A stretch of 64,000 bases of DNA from Streptomyces sp. MBT53 (GTDB taxonomy: Bacteria; Actinomycetota; Actinomycetes; Streptomycetales; Streptomycetaceae). The position numbers were made by a program, and so were the translations under genes. Below, in pieces: positions 54,311 through 62,681 of this stretch. Location of the stretch: the NCBI RefSeq assembly GCF_016654115.1, contig NZ_JAEQAZ010000005.1, positions 1-64,000 on the forward strand, read 5' to 3'. The notes beneath the pieces are model-generated. The model did not search any database and had not been told where the DNA came from. It saw only the letters and a list, made by a program, of their open reading frames with translations. Position 1 is the first letter of the stretch. Each line of letters begins with the position of its first letter.

Positions 54311-55519
54311 TCAGTCGCGGGGCGGCGGAGTGTAGAAGTCGCCGACGGACGTCCAGACGCCGTTCTTCACGACCACGCGCTGCACACTGCGCGTCCCGAG
54401 GTGATCGCTCGCGCTGAACCTCATCACCGGTGACACCCCCGGGTCCACCGAGGACGCCTTCTCGTACGCGGCGGTGATCGCCTTGGACGTGACGGGCCCC
54501 TTGATGGTCTTCGCGATCTCGGCGAACACCTTCGCGTTGCTCCAGCCCCACAGCGCGAGGAACCCGGCGTCCTGACCGGGCTCGTACTTGGCCATCGCGG
54601 TCCGGAACTCCTTCACCGCGGGGTCGTTGTCGGACGGCGCCTTCACCAGCTGTACGGCCTTCAGGCCCTCGGCGGCGTCCTTGGCCAGCGCGACCGTCGA
54701 CTCGGCGGCCACCGGAGCATAGGCGTAGGTGGGCAGCGACAGGCCCTGGAGCTTGGCCTCCTTGAGGAAGGCGGCCGCCTCCGGGGAGGTGAGGATCAGG
54801 ACCACCGCCTGGGTCTTCGCGGCCTTCACCTTGCTGATCACGGGGGTGTAGTCGGTGGTCTGGTACTTCACCGGCAGCCGGTCGACCTCGACCGAGGGGT
54901 CCAGCTTCTTCGCGACGGGCTCCACCTGCTTGGCCACGTTCACGAACGCGGCCGGGTCGCTGTGCACCACGAGGATCTTCTTCGCGCCGTCCTGCACCGC
55001 CCACGCGGCGATCGCCGCCGCCTGGTCCTCGTACAGGGTCTGCGTGCCGAACAGACCGGCGCGCGGCGGCTTGTACCAGGACTCGGTGCCGCCCACCTCG
55101 TTCACGACGGGCACCTTGGACTGGTTGAGGACGAAGGGGAAGGCCGCCTCGGCCTGCGAGGTGCCGTTCGCGTTGACGATGGCAACGACCTTGTCCTGGC
55201 CCACCAGTTCACGCGCGATCTGCACGGTCTGCTGCGGATCGGCCGCGTTGTCCTTGACGGTCCAGTCGATCTTGCGGCCGTTGACGCCACCTTGGGCGTT
55301 GACCATCTTGAAGTACGCGTCGGCGCCCGCCTTCTCTCCTATGCCGTAGGTCGCGGTGGCGCCGGTGAGCGGGAGCCACGCGCCGATGTGGATCTCGGAG
55401 GAGCTGCCTCTGGCAGCGGTGGAGTCCTGGCCGGCGCAGGCACTGGCGGTGAGTGCCACCGCGGCCAGGACGGCCATCGCGCCCAGGGCGTGGCGGGAGT
55501 TTCTCTTGGTCCGGAACAC
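54311..55519 (-). CDS. Liv-type ABC transporter substrate-binding lipoprotein
   Basis: 402 residues with a lipoprotein signal (MAVLAAVALTASAC, lipobox Cys28) and the Leu/Ile/Val-binding fold: IHIGAWLPLTGATATYGIGE, AQGGVNGRKIDWTVKDN, VAIVNANGTSQAEAAF. Despite the name, this family binds diverse hydrophobic acids, including aromatic and alicyclic carboxylates. It is the last gene of the transporter operon, after the fused permease/ATPase gene, and its nearest binding-protein partner genes lie upstream on the same strand. The ligand is unknown; the surrounding catabolic genes suggest a hydrophobic acid or steroid-like side chain. Confidence 0.92.
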   Translation of the reverse strand: MFRTKRNSRHALGAMAVLAAVALTASACAGQDSTAARGSSSEIHIGAWLPLTGATATYGIGEKAGADAYFKMVNAQGGVNGRKIDWTVKDNAADPQQTVQIARELVGQDKVVAIVNANGTSQAEAAFPFVLNQSKVPVVNEVGGTESWYKPPRAGLFGTQTLYEDQAAAIAAWAVQDGAKKILVVHSDPAAFVNVAKQVEPVAKKLDPSVEVDRLPVKYQTTDYTPVISKVKAAKTQAVVLILTSPEAAAFLKEAKLQGLSLPTYAYAPVAAESTVALAKDAAEGLKAVQLVKAPSDNDPAVKEFRTAMAKYEPGQDAGFLALWGWSNAKVFAEIAKTIKGPVTSKAITAAYEKASSVDPGVSPVMRFSASDHLGTRSVQRVVVKNGVWTSVGDFYTPPPRD

Positions 55520-55556
55520 GGTCCACCTCGTTCGGTACGGAGTTCGGTACGGGCTG

Positions 55557-58079
55557 TCAATTCACGGGTGAGGTACGGGCGTTGCCCGCCGCGGTGGGTG
55601 CGGCTCCCAGGCCGCCGCCGAAGTAGGCCGCTTCCGCGAGGGCCGCGAACTCCGGGTCGCCGGGCCGCCCTCGCACCGCGACGACGCCCTCGTGCAGTAC
55701 GGCCACCTCGTGGCACACGGACAGGGCGCGGCTGAGGAGCTGTTCGAGGAGGACGACGGTCAGCCCCTCGTGAGCCAGCCTGGTCAGCCGGTCGTACACC
55801 TCGTCGACCAGGGCGGGGGCCAGGCCGAGTGCCGGTTCGTCGACGATCAGGACGTCCGGCGCGCCGATGAGGGCCCGGGCGATGGCGAGCATCTGCTGCT
55901 CCCCGCCGGACAGCCCGCCCGCGGACGCCGACATCCGGTCCCGCAGCCGGGCCGGCAGCCACTCGACGGTCTCCTCCAGCCGTTCGCGCAGCGCGCCGCC
56001 GGTGATGCCCGCCGCGTACGCCGCAACCTCGAGGTTCTCGCGCAGGGAGAGCGTCCTGAACAGGGCCCGCCCTTCCGGCGCCAGACCGGTCCGCACGACA
56101 CCGCCCAACTCCCTTTGCCCGCGCGCCGGTTCGAGCGAGCCGTGCAGGATCCCGGCCAGCGTGCTCTTGCCCGCGCCGTTGGCCCCGGCGATGCCCAGCA
56201 CCGCCCCCTGGCGGACATCGAGGTCGACGTCCCGCAGCGCGACCACCCCGCCGTAGGTGTGGCCGACCCCGTGCAGGCGGATCATGCTCCGTCCGCCCAC
56301 GTGCTCGGGCGGCCGGGTCCTGGTGCCGACCGTTCCCAGGTACGACGACCGCACCCTCGGGTCCTTCAGTACGGTGTCCGGGGTGCCCTCGCCGATCGTG
56401 CGGCCGAAGTCGAACGCGAGGACGCGGTGCGCGACGGCGAACAGGTCGTCGAGGACGTGGTCGATGATCACCACAGAGGTGCCGTCGGCGTGCAGCCGCC
56501 TGATGTGCCCTGCCAGCAGCGCGCGTTCACCCGCGTCGAGCCCGCCGAACGGCTCGTCCAGGATCAGGAGTTCGGGCCGCTCGGCCATCGCACGCGCCAG
56601 GTCGAGGCGCTTCTGGAGACCGAACGGCAGCTCCTTCGGGCGCCGTTCGGCCACCTCCGCGAGACCGACGGAGCGCAGCAGCCGCGTGACGTCGGCCCGG
56701 TGCCCGGCGGTGATCCGCCGGCGGGTGCACAACACGTTCTCCGCGACGGTGAGTTCGGAGAACACCTCCGCGTGCTGGAACGTACGGCCGATCCCCAGCC
56801 GCCGCCGCGCGGTCGCCCTCGCTCCCAGCAACGGCTGCCCGGCGAAGCCTGCGGTCCCGCTCACCCGGCCGTTGCCGGTGAGCCCGGATAGGACGTTCAA
56901 CAGGGTCGTCTTTCCGGCCCCGTTGGGCCCGATGACCGCCAGGATCTCGTTCCGACGGAGCGTCAGAGAGGCGTCCTCCAAGGCCTTCAGCCCGCCGTAG
57001 GAGACCGACACGTGCTCCAGGCGCAGCAGTTCGGGTCCGTCGCCGACCGTTTCGGACGGGGGCGGCGAAGGCATGGGCTCCGTCAACTCCTCGGACAGCG
57101 AGGTGAGTTGAGCACTCGACCGGCGCAGGACTCGGCGCACGAGCCCGCCGAGGAACGGCACGACCCCGCCCGGCAGGAAGAGCAGCACCGCGATCAGCAC
57201 GAGGCCCTGCACGACCGGCTGGGGCAGTCCCACGGCGGAGGAGAGCGAGGGGTTCCAGGTCAGGTAGACGCCACCGGCCACCGCGCCGACGATCGTGCCG
57301 ACCCCGCCGAGCACACAGGCCGCGATCAGCGAGATGCCGAACGTCAGCGAGAAGGGATCCGGGCTCACGAACCCGGTGAGCAGTCCGAGCAGCACGCCCG
57401 CGAAGCAGGCGCACGCCCCGCTCACCGCGAACGACAGCGCCGACTGCGCCTCCGGCGCGATGCCGATCGTACGGGCCGCCAGGGGATGCGACTTGGCGGC
57501 CACCAGGCGCATCCGCAGCCCGGAGGCGGCGGCCGGTACGGCCAGCGCGAGGACGACGGCCGCGGCGCCGACCGCGAGGTACTGGGTCTCGGTGCCGCCG
57601 CCCGCGAGAGTGCCGAGGCCGAGGGCGCTGCGCAACTGGACCACCGGTACTCCCTGGTCGCCGCCGGTCACGCTGCTCCAGCGGTTGATCAGTTCCAGGG
57701 TCACCGTGGTGAACGCGAGGGTCAGCAGGGCGATGTAGAGCACCGAGAACCGGGCCCCCGCGTACCCCAGGAAGGCGCCCAGCGCGGCACCGGCGGCGAC
57801 CGCGCCGAGGACCACCGTCTCCAGCGACCAGCCGTGACCGCTGCCGTACGCGGCGAAGTAGGCGCCGATGGCGAAGAACGCGGGGTGGCCCACCGACCAG
57901 ATGCCGGACCAGCCGGCGAGCAGGCCGACCGACAGGATGACGATCGTGTACACGGCCGCGAGCCCCACCGAGTACATCTGGTACGCGGGGATCGCGCCGG
58001 AGGCCATGAACGCGATGAGCACCGCGCCGGCCACCGGACCGAGGGCGGCCCGTGCCAGGAGGGAACGGTTGAAGACCAT
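55557..58079 (-). CDS. Triple fusion: Liv-type permease (LivM) + ATPase (LivG) + ATPase (LivF)
   Basis: 840 residues in one uninterrupted frame. Residues 1-315 are a LivM-type permease (LVNPFS-like helices, then GGVGTIVGAVAGGVYLTW). Residues about 350-585 are a LivG ATPase (Walker A GPNGAGKTT at 384-392, LPFGLQKRLDLARAM, LLILDEPFGGLD). Residues about 600-825 are a LivF ATPase (Walker A GANGAGKST at 632-640, LSGGEQQMLAIARAL, VLIVDEPALGLAP). LivM-LivG fusions are known; adding LivF in the same polypeptide is less usual. Met599 (position 56285) could be an internal start giving separate LivF too. It is flanked by livH-like and livK-like genes in one operon. Confidence 0.9.
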   Translation of the reverse strand: MVFNRSLLARAALGPVAGAVLIAFMASGAIPAYQMYSVGLAAVYTIVILSVGLLAGWSGIWSVGHPAFFAIGAYFAAYGSGHGWSLETVVLGAVAAGAALGAFLGYAGARFSVLYIALLTLAFTTVTLELINRWSSVTGGDQGVPVVQLRSALGLGTLAGGGTETQYLAVGAAAVVLALAVPAAASGLRMRLVAAKSHPLAARTIGIAPEAQSALSFAVSGACACFAGVLLGLLTGFVSPDPFSLTFGISLIAACVLGGVGTIVGAVAGGVYLTWNPSLSSAVGLPQPVVQGLVLIAVLLFLPGGVVPFLGGLVRRVLRRSSAQLTSLSEELTEPMPSPPPSETVGDGPELLRLEHVSVSYGGLKALEDASLTLRRNEILAVIGPNGAGKTTLLNVLSGLTGNGRVSGTAGFAGQPLLGARATARRRLGIGRTFQHAEVFSELTVAENVLCTRRRITAGHRADVTRLLRSVGLAEVAERRPKELPFGLQKRLDLARAMAERPELLILDEPFGGLDAGERALLAGHIRRLHADGTSVVIIDHVLDDLFAVAHRVLAFDFGRTIGEGTPDTVLKDPRVRSSYLGTVGTRTRPPEHVGGRSMIRLHGVGHTYGGVVALRDVDLDVRQGAVLGIAGANGAGKSTLAGILHGSLEPARGQRELGGVVRTGLAPEGRALFRTLSLRENLEVAAYAAGITGGALRERLEETVEWLPARLRDRMSASAGGLSGGEQQMLAIARALIGAPDVLIVDEPALGLAPALVDEVYDRLTRLAHEGLTVVLLEQLLSRALSVCHEVAVLHEGVVAVRGRPGDPEFAALAEAAYFGGGLGAAPTAAGNARTSPVN

Positions 58080-58091
58080 GGATGCGACCCC

Positions 58092-58961
58092 TCAGACCCG
58101 TTGGAAGGTGCGGGTGCCGAACATGCCCTGCGGGCGGATCAGCAGCACCAGCACGGTGAAGGAGAAGACGAACGTGTCCCGGAAGCTGGCGGAGACGTAG
58201 TTCGCCGCCAGGTTGTCCAGGACGCCGATCGTCAGCCCGCCGAGGACGGCGCCGTACATGCTGGTCAGGCCGCCCAGGAAGATTCCGGCGAAGGCGCGGA
58301 AGAGGGGCGCGACCAGCGCGGTGGGCACCAGACCGGAGCGCGGTGCGTACAAGCAGGCGGCGAGTGCGGCGAGGCCCAGGCCGAGTGCCCAGGAGATCCG
58401 GGCCAGCCGCTGCGAACTCAGGCCGACCACGCGGGCGGTCTCCGCCGACTCGGCCGCGGCGCGCATCGCCGAGCCGAGCGTGGTGCGGGCGAAGAGATAG
58501 CCGACCAGGGCCATCGCCACGGCGGCCACGGCGATCGTCAGCAGGCTCTGGGCCGGCACCGCCGCCCCCGACCAGCGCACCGTCCCGTCGACCAGGCTGG
58601 GAAAGGCCTTGGGCTGGTCGCCCCAGACGGACCCGGCGACGTTCTCCGCGACCAGGGACACCCCCATCGTCACGACGAGCGCGGAGAACAACTGGCCCTG
58701 TCCCAGCGGCCGGATCACCGTCTCCCGTACGAGCAGGCCCGCCACGACCGTGATCACGACGGCGGCGAGGACGCCGAGGAGTGTGGCCACACCGCGGTCG
58801 TGCAGCGAGAGCGCCACGTACAGGCCCAGGGTCGCGAGCGACGCCATCGCGAAGTTCACGACGTCCGTGGCCCGGTAGATGATGACCAGCCCGAGACCCA
58901 TGAGGCCGTAGACGGCTCCACTGGCCACACCGCTCACCAGGACGAGCAGGAACTGACTCAC
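58092..58961 (-). CDS. Liv-type ABC transporter permease, LivH-like
   Basis: 289 residues, about eight hydrophobic helices. LVLVSGVASGAVYGLMGLGL at the N-terminus and the C-terminal LVLLIRPQGMFGTRTFQRV mark the LivH family, as does GALLGGLTIGVLDNLAANYV. It pairs with the LivM part of the fused downstream protein to form the channel. It is the first gene of the transporter operon; the shared operator TGAACTCACTTCA lies 74 bases upstream of its ATG. Confidence 0.92.
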   Translation of the reverse strand: MSQFLLVLVSGVASGAVYGLMGLGLVIIYRATDVVNFAMASLATLGLYVALSLHDRGVATLLGVLAAVVITVVAGLLVRETVIRPLGQGQLFSALVVTMGVSLVAENVAGSVWGDQPKAFPSLVDGTVRWSGAAVPAQSLLTIAVAAVAMALVGYLFARTTLGSAMRAAAESAETARVVGLSSQRLARISWALGLGLAALAACLYAPRSGLVPTALVAPLFRAFAGIFLGGLTSMYGAVLGGLTIGVLDNLAANYVSASFRDTFVFSFTVLVLLIRPQGMFGTRTFQRV

Positions 58962-59035
58962 AGTCCCTCCTTCGGGGAAGAGCGCGTTCGCGCCACATGT
59001 GCGGGAAGCATGATCGCCTCACAAGAGAGTCAAAG

Positions 59036-59048
59036 TGAACTCACTTCA
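59036..59048. promoter_or_regulatory. Shared operator copy 1 (Liv transporter operon)
   Basis: TGAACTCACTTCA, a pseudo-palindrome (TGAACT with ACTTCA, five of six paired). It is embedded in the longer perfect repeat AAGTGA-AC-TCACTT at 59033-59046. It is 74 bases upstream of the livH-like start, and the same motif recurs at 60527, 61720 and 63828. Confidence 0.75.
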
Positions 59049-59120
59049 GTAAGCTAGGCACTGTCGCGCCGGAGGGGCAAGCCTCGTGCACCGGATTTGT
59101 GCCGGGCGCCCCGAGCGGAG

Positions 59121-60491
59121 TCAGTGCCCGGTGGCCGACGGTGACTCGGCGAGCGCGGTGCGTGCCGCCGCCAGACCGAAGACCAGCGCGGGGGCGAGAC
59201 CGCCCGCGTAGGCGCGCCGGTACAGGCCGCCCGCGTCGGCGCCGGCCGCGAGCAGGCCCGGGACCGGCACCCGTCCGTCCGAGGCCGCCGACAGGGCGTG
59301 CGCCCCGGCGTCGATCAGCAGACCGCCGAAGGTGAACGTGATCGCCGGGGCCGCCTCGACGACGTAGAACGGCGGTTCGTCCAGGGGGTGTTGGTCGAGG
59401 GCGCGGCCGGGCGTCGGGCTGCCCTTCGCGCTCGCGGTGGTGTTGAACTCCGCGATCCGGTCACGGATCGTCGCGCCGGGATAACCCCACTCCTCGGGCA
59501 TCGACGCGAAGTCGTCCAGGCTGTCCGCCACGGCACACCGGGCACCGGCCCGATGGCACAGCTGGAACTTGTCCACGCCGGGGATGCCCTCCACGTACGA
59601 GGCGCTGATCCGCTCCCGGTGCACCCGCGCGTCGGCCACCAACAGGCCGCGCGCCTCCGGCCGTTCGAGCAGCGCCATCGCGGTCAGGTGGTCCCCGACC
59701 GTCTCGTCGACGAAGCGCTCGCCCGTCGTGTCGAACAGCAGGGCGTGCTCGCTGTAGTAGAGCGCCAGGTCGACGAAGCGCGCCGGGTCGGCCAGTGAGA
59801 CGCCCGCCGGCATCAGGTGGCCGTAGAAACCCGCGTCCTTCTTGCCGAACGCCGCGCCCGCGGTGCGCCCGAGAGTGAGGCCGTCGCCGCGGCTGTGCGG
59901 GTTGGCCCGCAGCCCGATGCCGGCGGCCCGGGGGTGGATGTGCTCGGCGCGCAGGTCCGCATCGCCCTGGAAGCCGCCGGTGGCGAGCAGCGTCCAGGTG
60001 GCCTCGATACGGCGCGGAGTTCCGTCCGGGAGCAGGACGTCCGCGCCCCTCACCACCCCGTTCTCCGTCACGAGGGACGTGGTCCAGGTGTCGGTCAGTA
60101 CCTCCTGGCCCCGGTCGCGGATCAGCCGCTCACACGTGTCGAGGTAGTGGTTCGTGTCGAGCTGGTGCCCCCGGCCGAAGCCGAGCACCGGCACCGGCGG
60201 ACGGCAGTCCACGCCGAGCGACCGGATCCACGCCACGCCGTCGGCGAACCCGTCCAGGAGGGCGGCGGCCAGCTCCGGGTCGCCGTCCGGGTTGACCCGA
60301 CGCATCTGCTCGACGGTCGGGGTCGTCCACACGAATCCGGCGAAGCGGGCGGAGCCGCCGGTACGCTCCGCCTTCTCCACCAGCACCACCGAGCCGCCCT
60401 CCGCGGCCACCCGGGCGGCGGCCGAGAGCCCGGCCATGCCACCGCCGATCACCAGCAGATCCACTGTCTCCGCGTCCGTCACGGGTCCCAC
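59121..60491 (-). CDS. FAD-dependent oxidoreductase, KstD/fumarate-reductase-like
   Basis: 456 residues. The FAD motif VIGGGMAGLSAAARVAAEGG is at residues 13-33, with VLVEKAERTGGSARF next and the C-terminal LLAAGADAGGLYRRAYAGGLA. It belongs to the FAD-binding group that contains 3-ketosteroid delta-1-dehydrogenases and flavocytochrome-c-like reductases. It would introduce or reduce a ring double bond. GTG at 60482 is an alternative start. The shared operator lies 36 bases upstream, and the Liv operon lies downstream in the same direction, so they are likely co-regulated. Confidence 0.88.
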   Translation of the reverse strand: MGPVTDAETVDLLVIGGGMAGLSAAARVAAEGGSVVLVEKAERTGGSARFAGFVWTTPTVEQMRRVNPDGDPELAAALLDGFADGVAWIRSLGVDCRPPVPVLGFGRGHQLDTNHYLDTCERLIRDRGQEVLTDTWTTSLVTENGVVRGADVLLPDGTPRRIEATWTLLATGGFQGDADLRAEHIHPRAAGIGLRANPHSRGDGLTLGRTAGAAFGKKDAGFYGHLMPAGVSLADPARFVDLALYYSEHALLFDTTGERFVDETVGDHLTAMALLERPEARGLLVADARVHRERISASYVEGIPGVDKFQLCHRAGARCAVADSLDDFASMPEEWGYPGATIRDRIAEFNTTASAKGSPTPGRALDQHPLDEPPFYVVEAAPAITFTFGGLLIDAGAHALSAASDGRVPVPGLLAAGADAGGLYRRAYAGGLAPALVFGLAAARTALAESPSATGH

Positions 60492-60526
60492 CGCCTCTGT
60501 GTCGCTGACTGGAATGTGACGCTAAT

Positions 60527-60539
60527 TGAACTCACTTCT
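60527..60539. promoter_or_regulatory. Shared operator copy 2 (FAD-dependent oxidoreductase)
   Basis: TGAACTCACTTCT matches the shared motif at 12 of 13 positions. It lies 36 bases upstream of the flavoprotein start at 60491, within an AT-richer promoter segment. Confidence 0.7.
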
Positions 60540-60625
60540 GTAGTCGAGAGGATGGACGACGGGGGATGCGGGTGGTGCGGGTTTCGGCCGCGTGGGCCCT
60601 CGGTCGGATACGTGGGTCCGGCGCG

Positions 60626-61699
60626 TCAGTCGGGTACGAGGACCGCGCGCCCCCGTACGGTGCCGGACCGAAGCCGCTCGATCGCCTCCGCCGCGCTCGA
60701 CAGCGCGAACCGCTCGACGCCGACCTTCAGCGCGCCCTCGCGTGCCAGGGCGCTGACCGCTTCCAGTTCCGGCAGCGTCCCCCAGAACGGCAGCGAGATC
60801 CGCGCTCCGGGTGGGAGTGCGCCGGGTTTGCGTACGGCCAACTCGCCGCCGCCGCTGCCCACCACGGCCAGTTCGCCGCCCGCCCGCAGCACCGCCACCG
60901 CGAGCTCCAGGCTGGACCGGCTGCCGACGAAGTCGAGCACCGCCACCGCCCCGACGCCGCCCGTCCGGTCCCGCAGGACCCGCGCGGTGTCGGCCCGCGA
61001 CAGCGTCCCGAAGTGCGCACCGCACTCGACGGCAAGGGCGAGCGCCTCCTCGCGCACGTCCACGGCCAGGATCCGCGCGGCCGTCGTGGCGCGCAGGATC
61101 TGCACGGCCAGATGCCCCAGGCCGCCGATGCCGATGATCACCACATGGGCTTCGGCGCCCTCGCTCAGGGCGTGCCGGACCATCGTCACGGCGTGGTACG
61201 CGGTCAGCCCGGCGTCCGACAGGGGCGCCGCCTGGACGGGGTCCAGGTCGCCCACCGGGACCAGCAGCCGCCCGGACGGGACGAGCAGCAGGTCCGCCAT
61301 CCCGCCGTCGCGCCCGAGCCCGGCTCCTGTGCCGACGCGGCCGGTGTCCAGTGCCGGGCGCCGGTCGCAGTAGTTCTCCGCCCCGGCCGCGCAGCGAGCA
61401 CAACTCCCGCAGCCCCAGGGGCCGTAGACGATCACGCGCTCGCCGACGGCCGGTCCCGTCGCCAGTGGGCCGCGGTGCAGCACCCGGCCCGCGACCTCGT
61501 GTCCGAGGGTGAACGGGAGCCCGTAGGGGAGGGCTCCCGGCCGGGCGTCGATGACATGGAGGTCCGACCGGCAGAGGCCGGCCGCCTCCACCTCGATCAA
61601 AACCTCCTCGTTCGTGGGAGTGGGTCGTGCCACCTCGGTGAGGACCGGTGGGCCGCCCCAGTGGGTCAGTCGGACCGCTCTCGCTGCGCCTGTTGACAT
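60626..61699 (-). CDS. Zinc-dependent medium-chain alcohol dehydrogenase
   Basis: 357 residues. Catalytic-zinc ligands are in AAGLCRSDLHV (Cys) and LGHEVAGRV (His-Glu); the structural zinc loop is CGSCARCAAGAENYC. The NAD(P) motif GIGGLGHLAVQ follows, with VDVREEALAL downstream. It would oxidise a secondary or ring alcohol of the imported substrate or its intermediate. It is divergent from the SDR gene, with a single shared operator between the two starts. Confidence 0.92.
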   Translation of the reverse strand: MSTGAARAVRLTHWGGPPVLTEVARPTPTNEEVLIEVEAAGLCRSDLHVIDARPGALPYGLPFTLGHEVAGRVLHRGPLATGPAVGERVIVYGPWGCGSCARCAAGAENYCDRRPALDTGRVGTGAGLGRDGGMADLLLVPSGRLLVPVGDLDPVQAAPLSDAGLTAYHAVTMVRHALSEGAEAHVVIIGIGGLGHLAVQILRATTAARILAVDVREEALALAVECGAHFGTLSRADTARVLRDRTGGVGAVAVLDFVGSRSSLELAVAVLRAGGELAVVGSGGGELAVRKPGALPPGARISLPFWGTLPELEAVSALAREGALKVGVERFALSSAAEAIERLRSGTVRGRAVLVPD

Positions 61700-61719
61700 A
61701 CGTGGGACAGTAACAAAAA

Positions 61720-61732
61720 TGAAGTCAGTTCA
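61720..61732. promoter_or_regulatory. Shared operator copy 3 (divergent ADH and SDR)
   Basis: TGAAGTCAGTTCA, the reverse-complement form of the shared motif (TGAACTGACTTCA), perfectly placed between the divergent ADH (start 61699) and SDR (start 61770) genes. It could regulate both directions from one site. Confidence 0.75.
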
Positions 61733-61769
61733 GGAGATGGAGTGGGGTGGAGTGGGGTGGTGACTGTGC

Positions 61770-62564
61770 ATGGGCGGTGAGCATGCGGGGCGCTTCGACG
61801 GGCGGATCGCGCTCGTCACCGGCGCGGGATCCGGCATCGGCGCGGCGGTCGCCCGGCGACTCGCCGCGCAGGGGGCCGACGTCTTCGCCACGGACGTCGA
61901 CGGCCCGACCGCCGAGGCCGTCGCCGCGGACCTGCCGCGAGCACACCCGCTGACCCTCGACGTGGCCGAACCGGCGCAGGTCGACAGCGCTTTCGACGAG
62001 GTTCTACGGCGGCACGGGCGGCTCGATGTCGTGGTGCACGCGGCCGGCGTCGACGATCCCGTGGCCAAGGAGTGGATCGCCGAGGCGCTGGTCGCGGGGC
62101 GGTCCCCGGACGTTACGGGGCGGCTCGGCGACGACGCGTGGCGGCGCGTCATGCGCGTCAATCTGGACGGCACGTTCCATGTGCTGCGTGCGGCTCTGCG
62201 GGTCATGGCGCCTCGCCGGTCCGGGGCCGTCGTCACGGTTGGTTCGTCCTCGGTCTTCGACACCCAGGCCGGTTATCCGCACTACGCGGCCTCGAAGGCC
62301 GGTGCGCACGCGGTGAGCCAGTCCGTGGCCAAGGAGGCGATCGCGTTCGGCGTTCGCGTCAACACGGTGGCGCCGGGGCCCACGGAGACGGGGATGGCGG
62401 CGCGGACGCCTGCGGCGCTTCGGCGGGGGTTCGCTGAGCCCGGGGTGCGTGGCTATGCGACGCCGGAGGAGATCGCCGACGTCGCTTTGTTCCTGGTGAG
62501 TGAGGAGGCGGCGAATCTGGTGGGGGCGGTGGTGCTTGCGAATGGGGGGCGGTTCACGGTGTGA
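61770..62564 (+). CDS. Short-chain dehydrogenase/reductase
   Basis: 264 residues. The NAD(P) motif TGAGSGIGAAVAR is near residue 18, the acidic adenine-binding residue in FATDVDG suggests NAD preference, and the catalytic SSSVFDTQAGYPHYAASKAG gives Ser, Tyr and Lys in the normal spacing. It oxidises or reduces an alcohol/ketone in the same route as the ADH gene opposite. The start at 61770 follows a short ggtgg repeat; the strong operator upstream supports it. Confidence 0.92.
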   Translation: MGGEHAGRFDGRIALVTGAGSGIGAAVARRLAAQGADVFATDVDGPTAEAVAADLPRAHPLTLDVAEPAQVDSAFDEVLRRHGRLDVVVHAAGVDDPVAKEWIAEALVAGRSPDVTGRLGDDAWRRVMRVNLDGTFHVLRAALRVMAPRRSGAVVTVGSSSVFDTQAGYPHYAASKAGAHAVSQSVAKEAIAFGVRVNTVAPGPTETGMAARTPAALRRGFAEPGVRGYATPEEIADVALFLVSEEAANLVGAVVLANGGRFTV

Positions 62565-62578
62565 GGGCTCAATCGGTT

Positions 62579-62661
62579 GTGGGCGGCTGCGGGTTCGTCG
62601 TGGCTGGTGGCGCCCACGCGGCGGAGCCGCAAATCGATACAGCCCCGCGCCCCTTCGGGGG
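62579..62661 (+). repeat. Dispersed palindromic Streptomyces intergenic repeat
   Basis: The 83-base segment carries three inverted structures: GTGGGCG with CGCCCAC (62579-62617), GCGGC-GGA-GCCGC (62618-62630), and a CCCC-TTCG-GGGG tetraloop hairpin (62650-62661). The same mosaic, including atcgatacagccccgcgcccc, recurs in many Streptomyces genomes between genes, from memory. It lies between the SDR and acyl-CoA dehydrogenase genes and may end the SDR transcript. Confidence 0.65.
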
Positions 62662-62681
62662 TTCGAGCTAGGGAGGTTGGG

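Noticed and set aside
61737..61760. Tandem 10-bp agtggggtgg repeat before the SDR start
   Set aside because: Only two copies, directly over the ribosome-binding region; likely just a G-rich leader.
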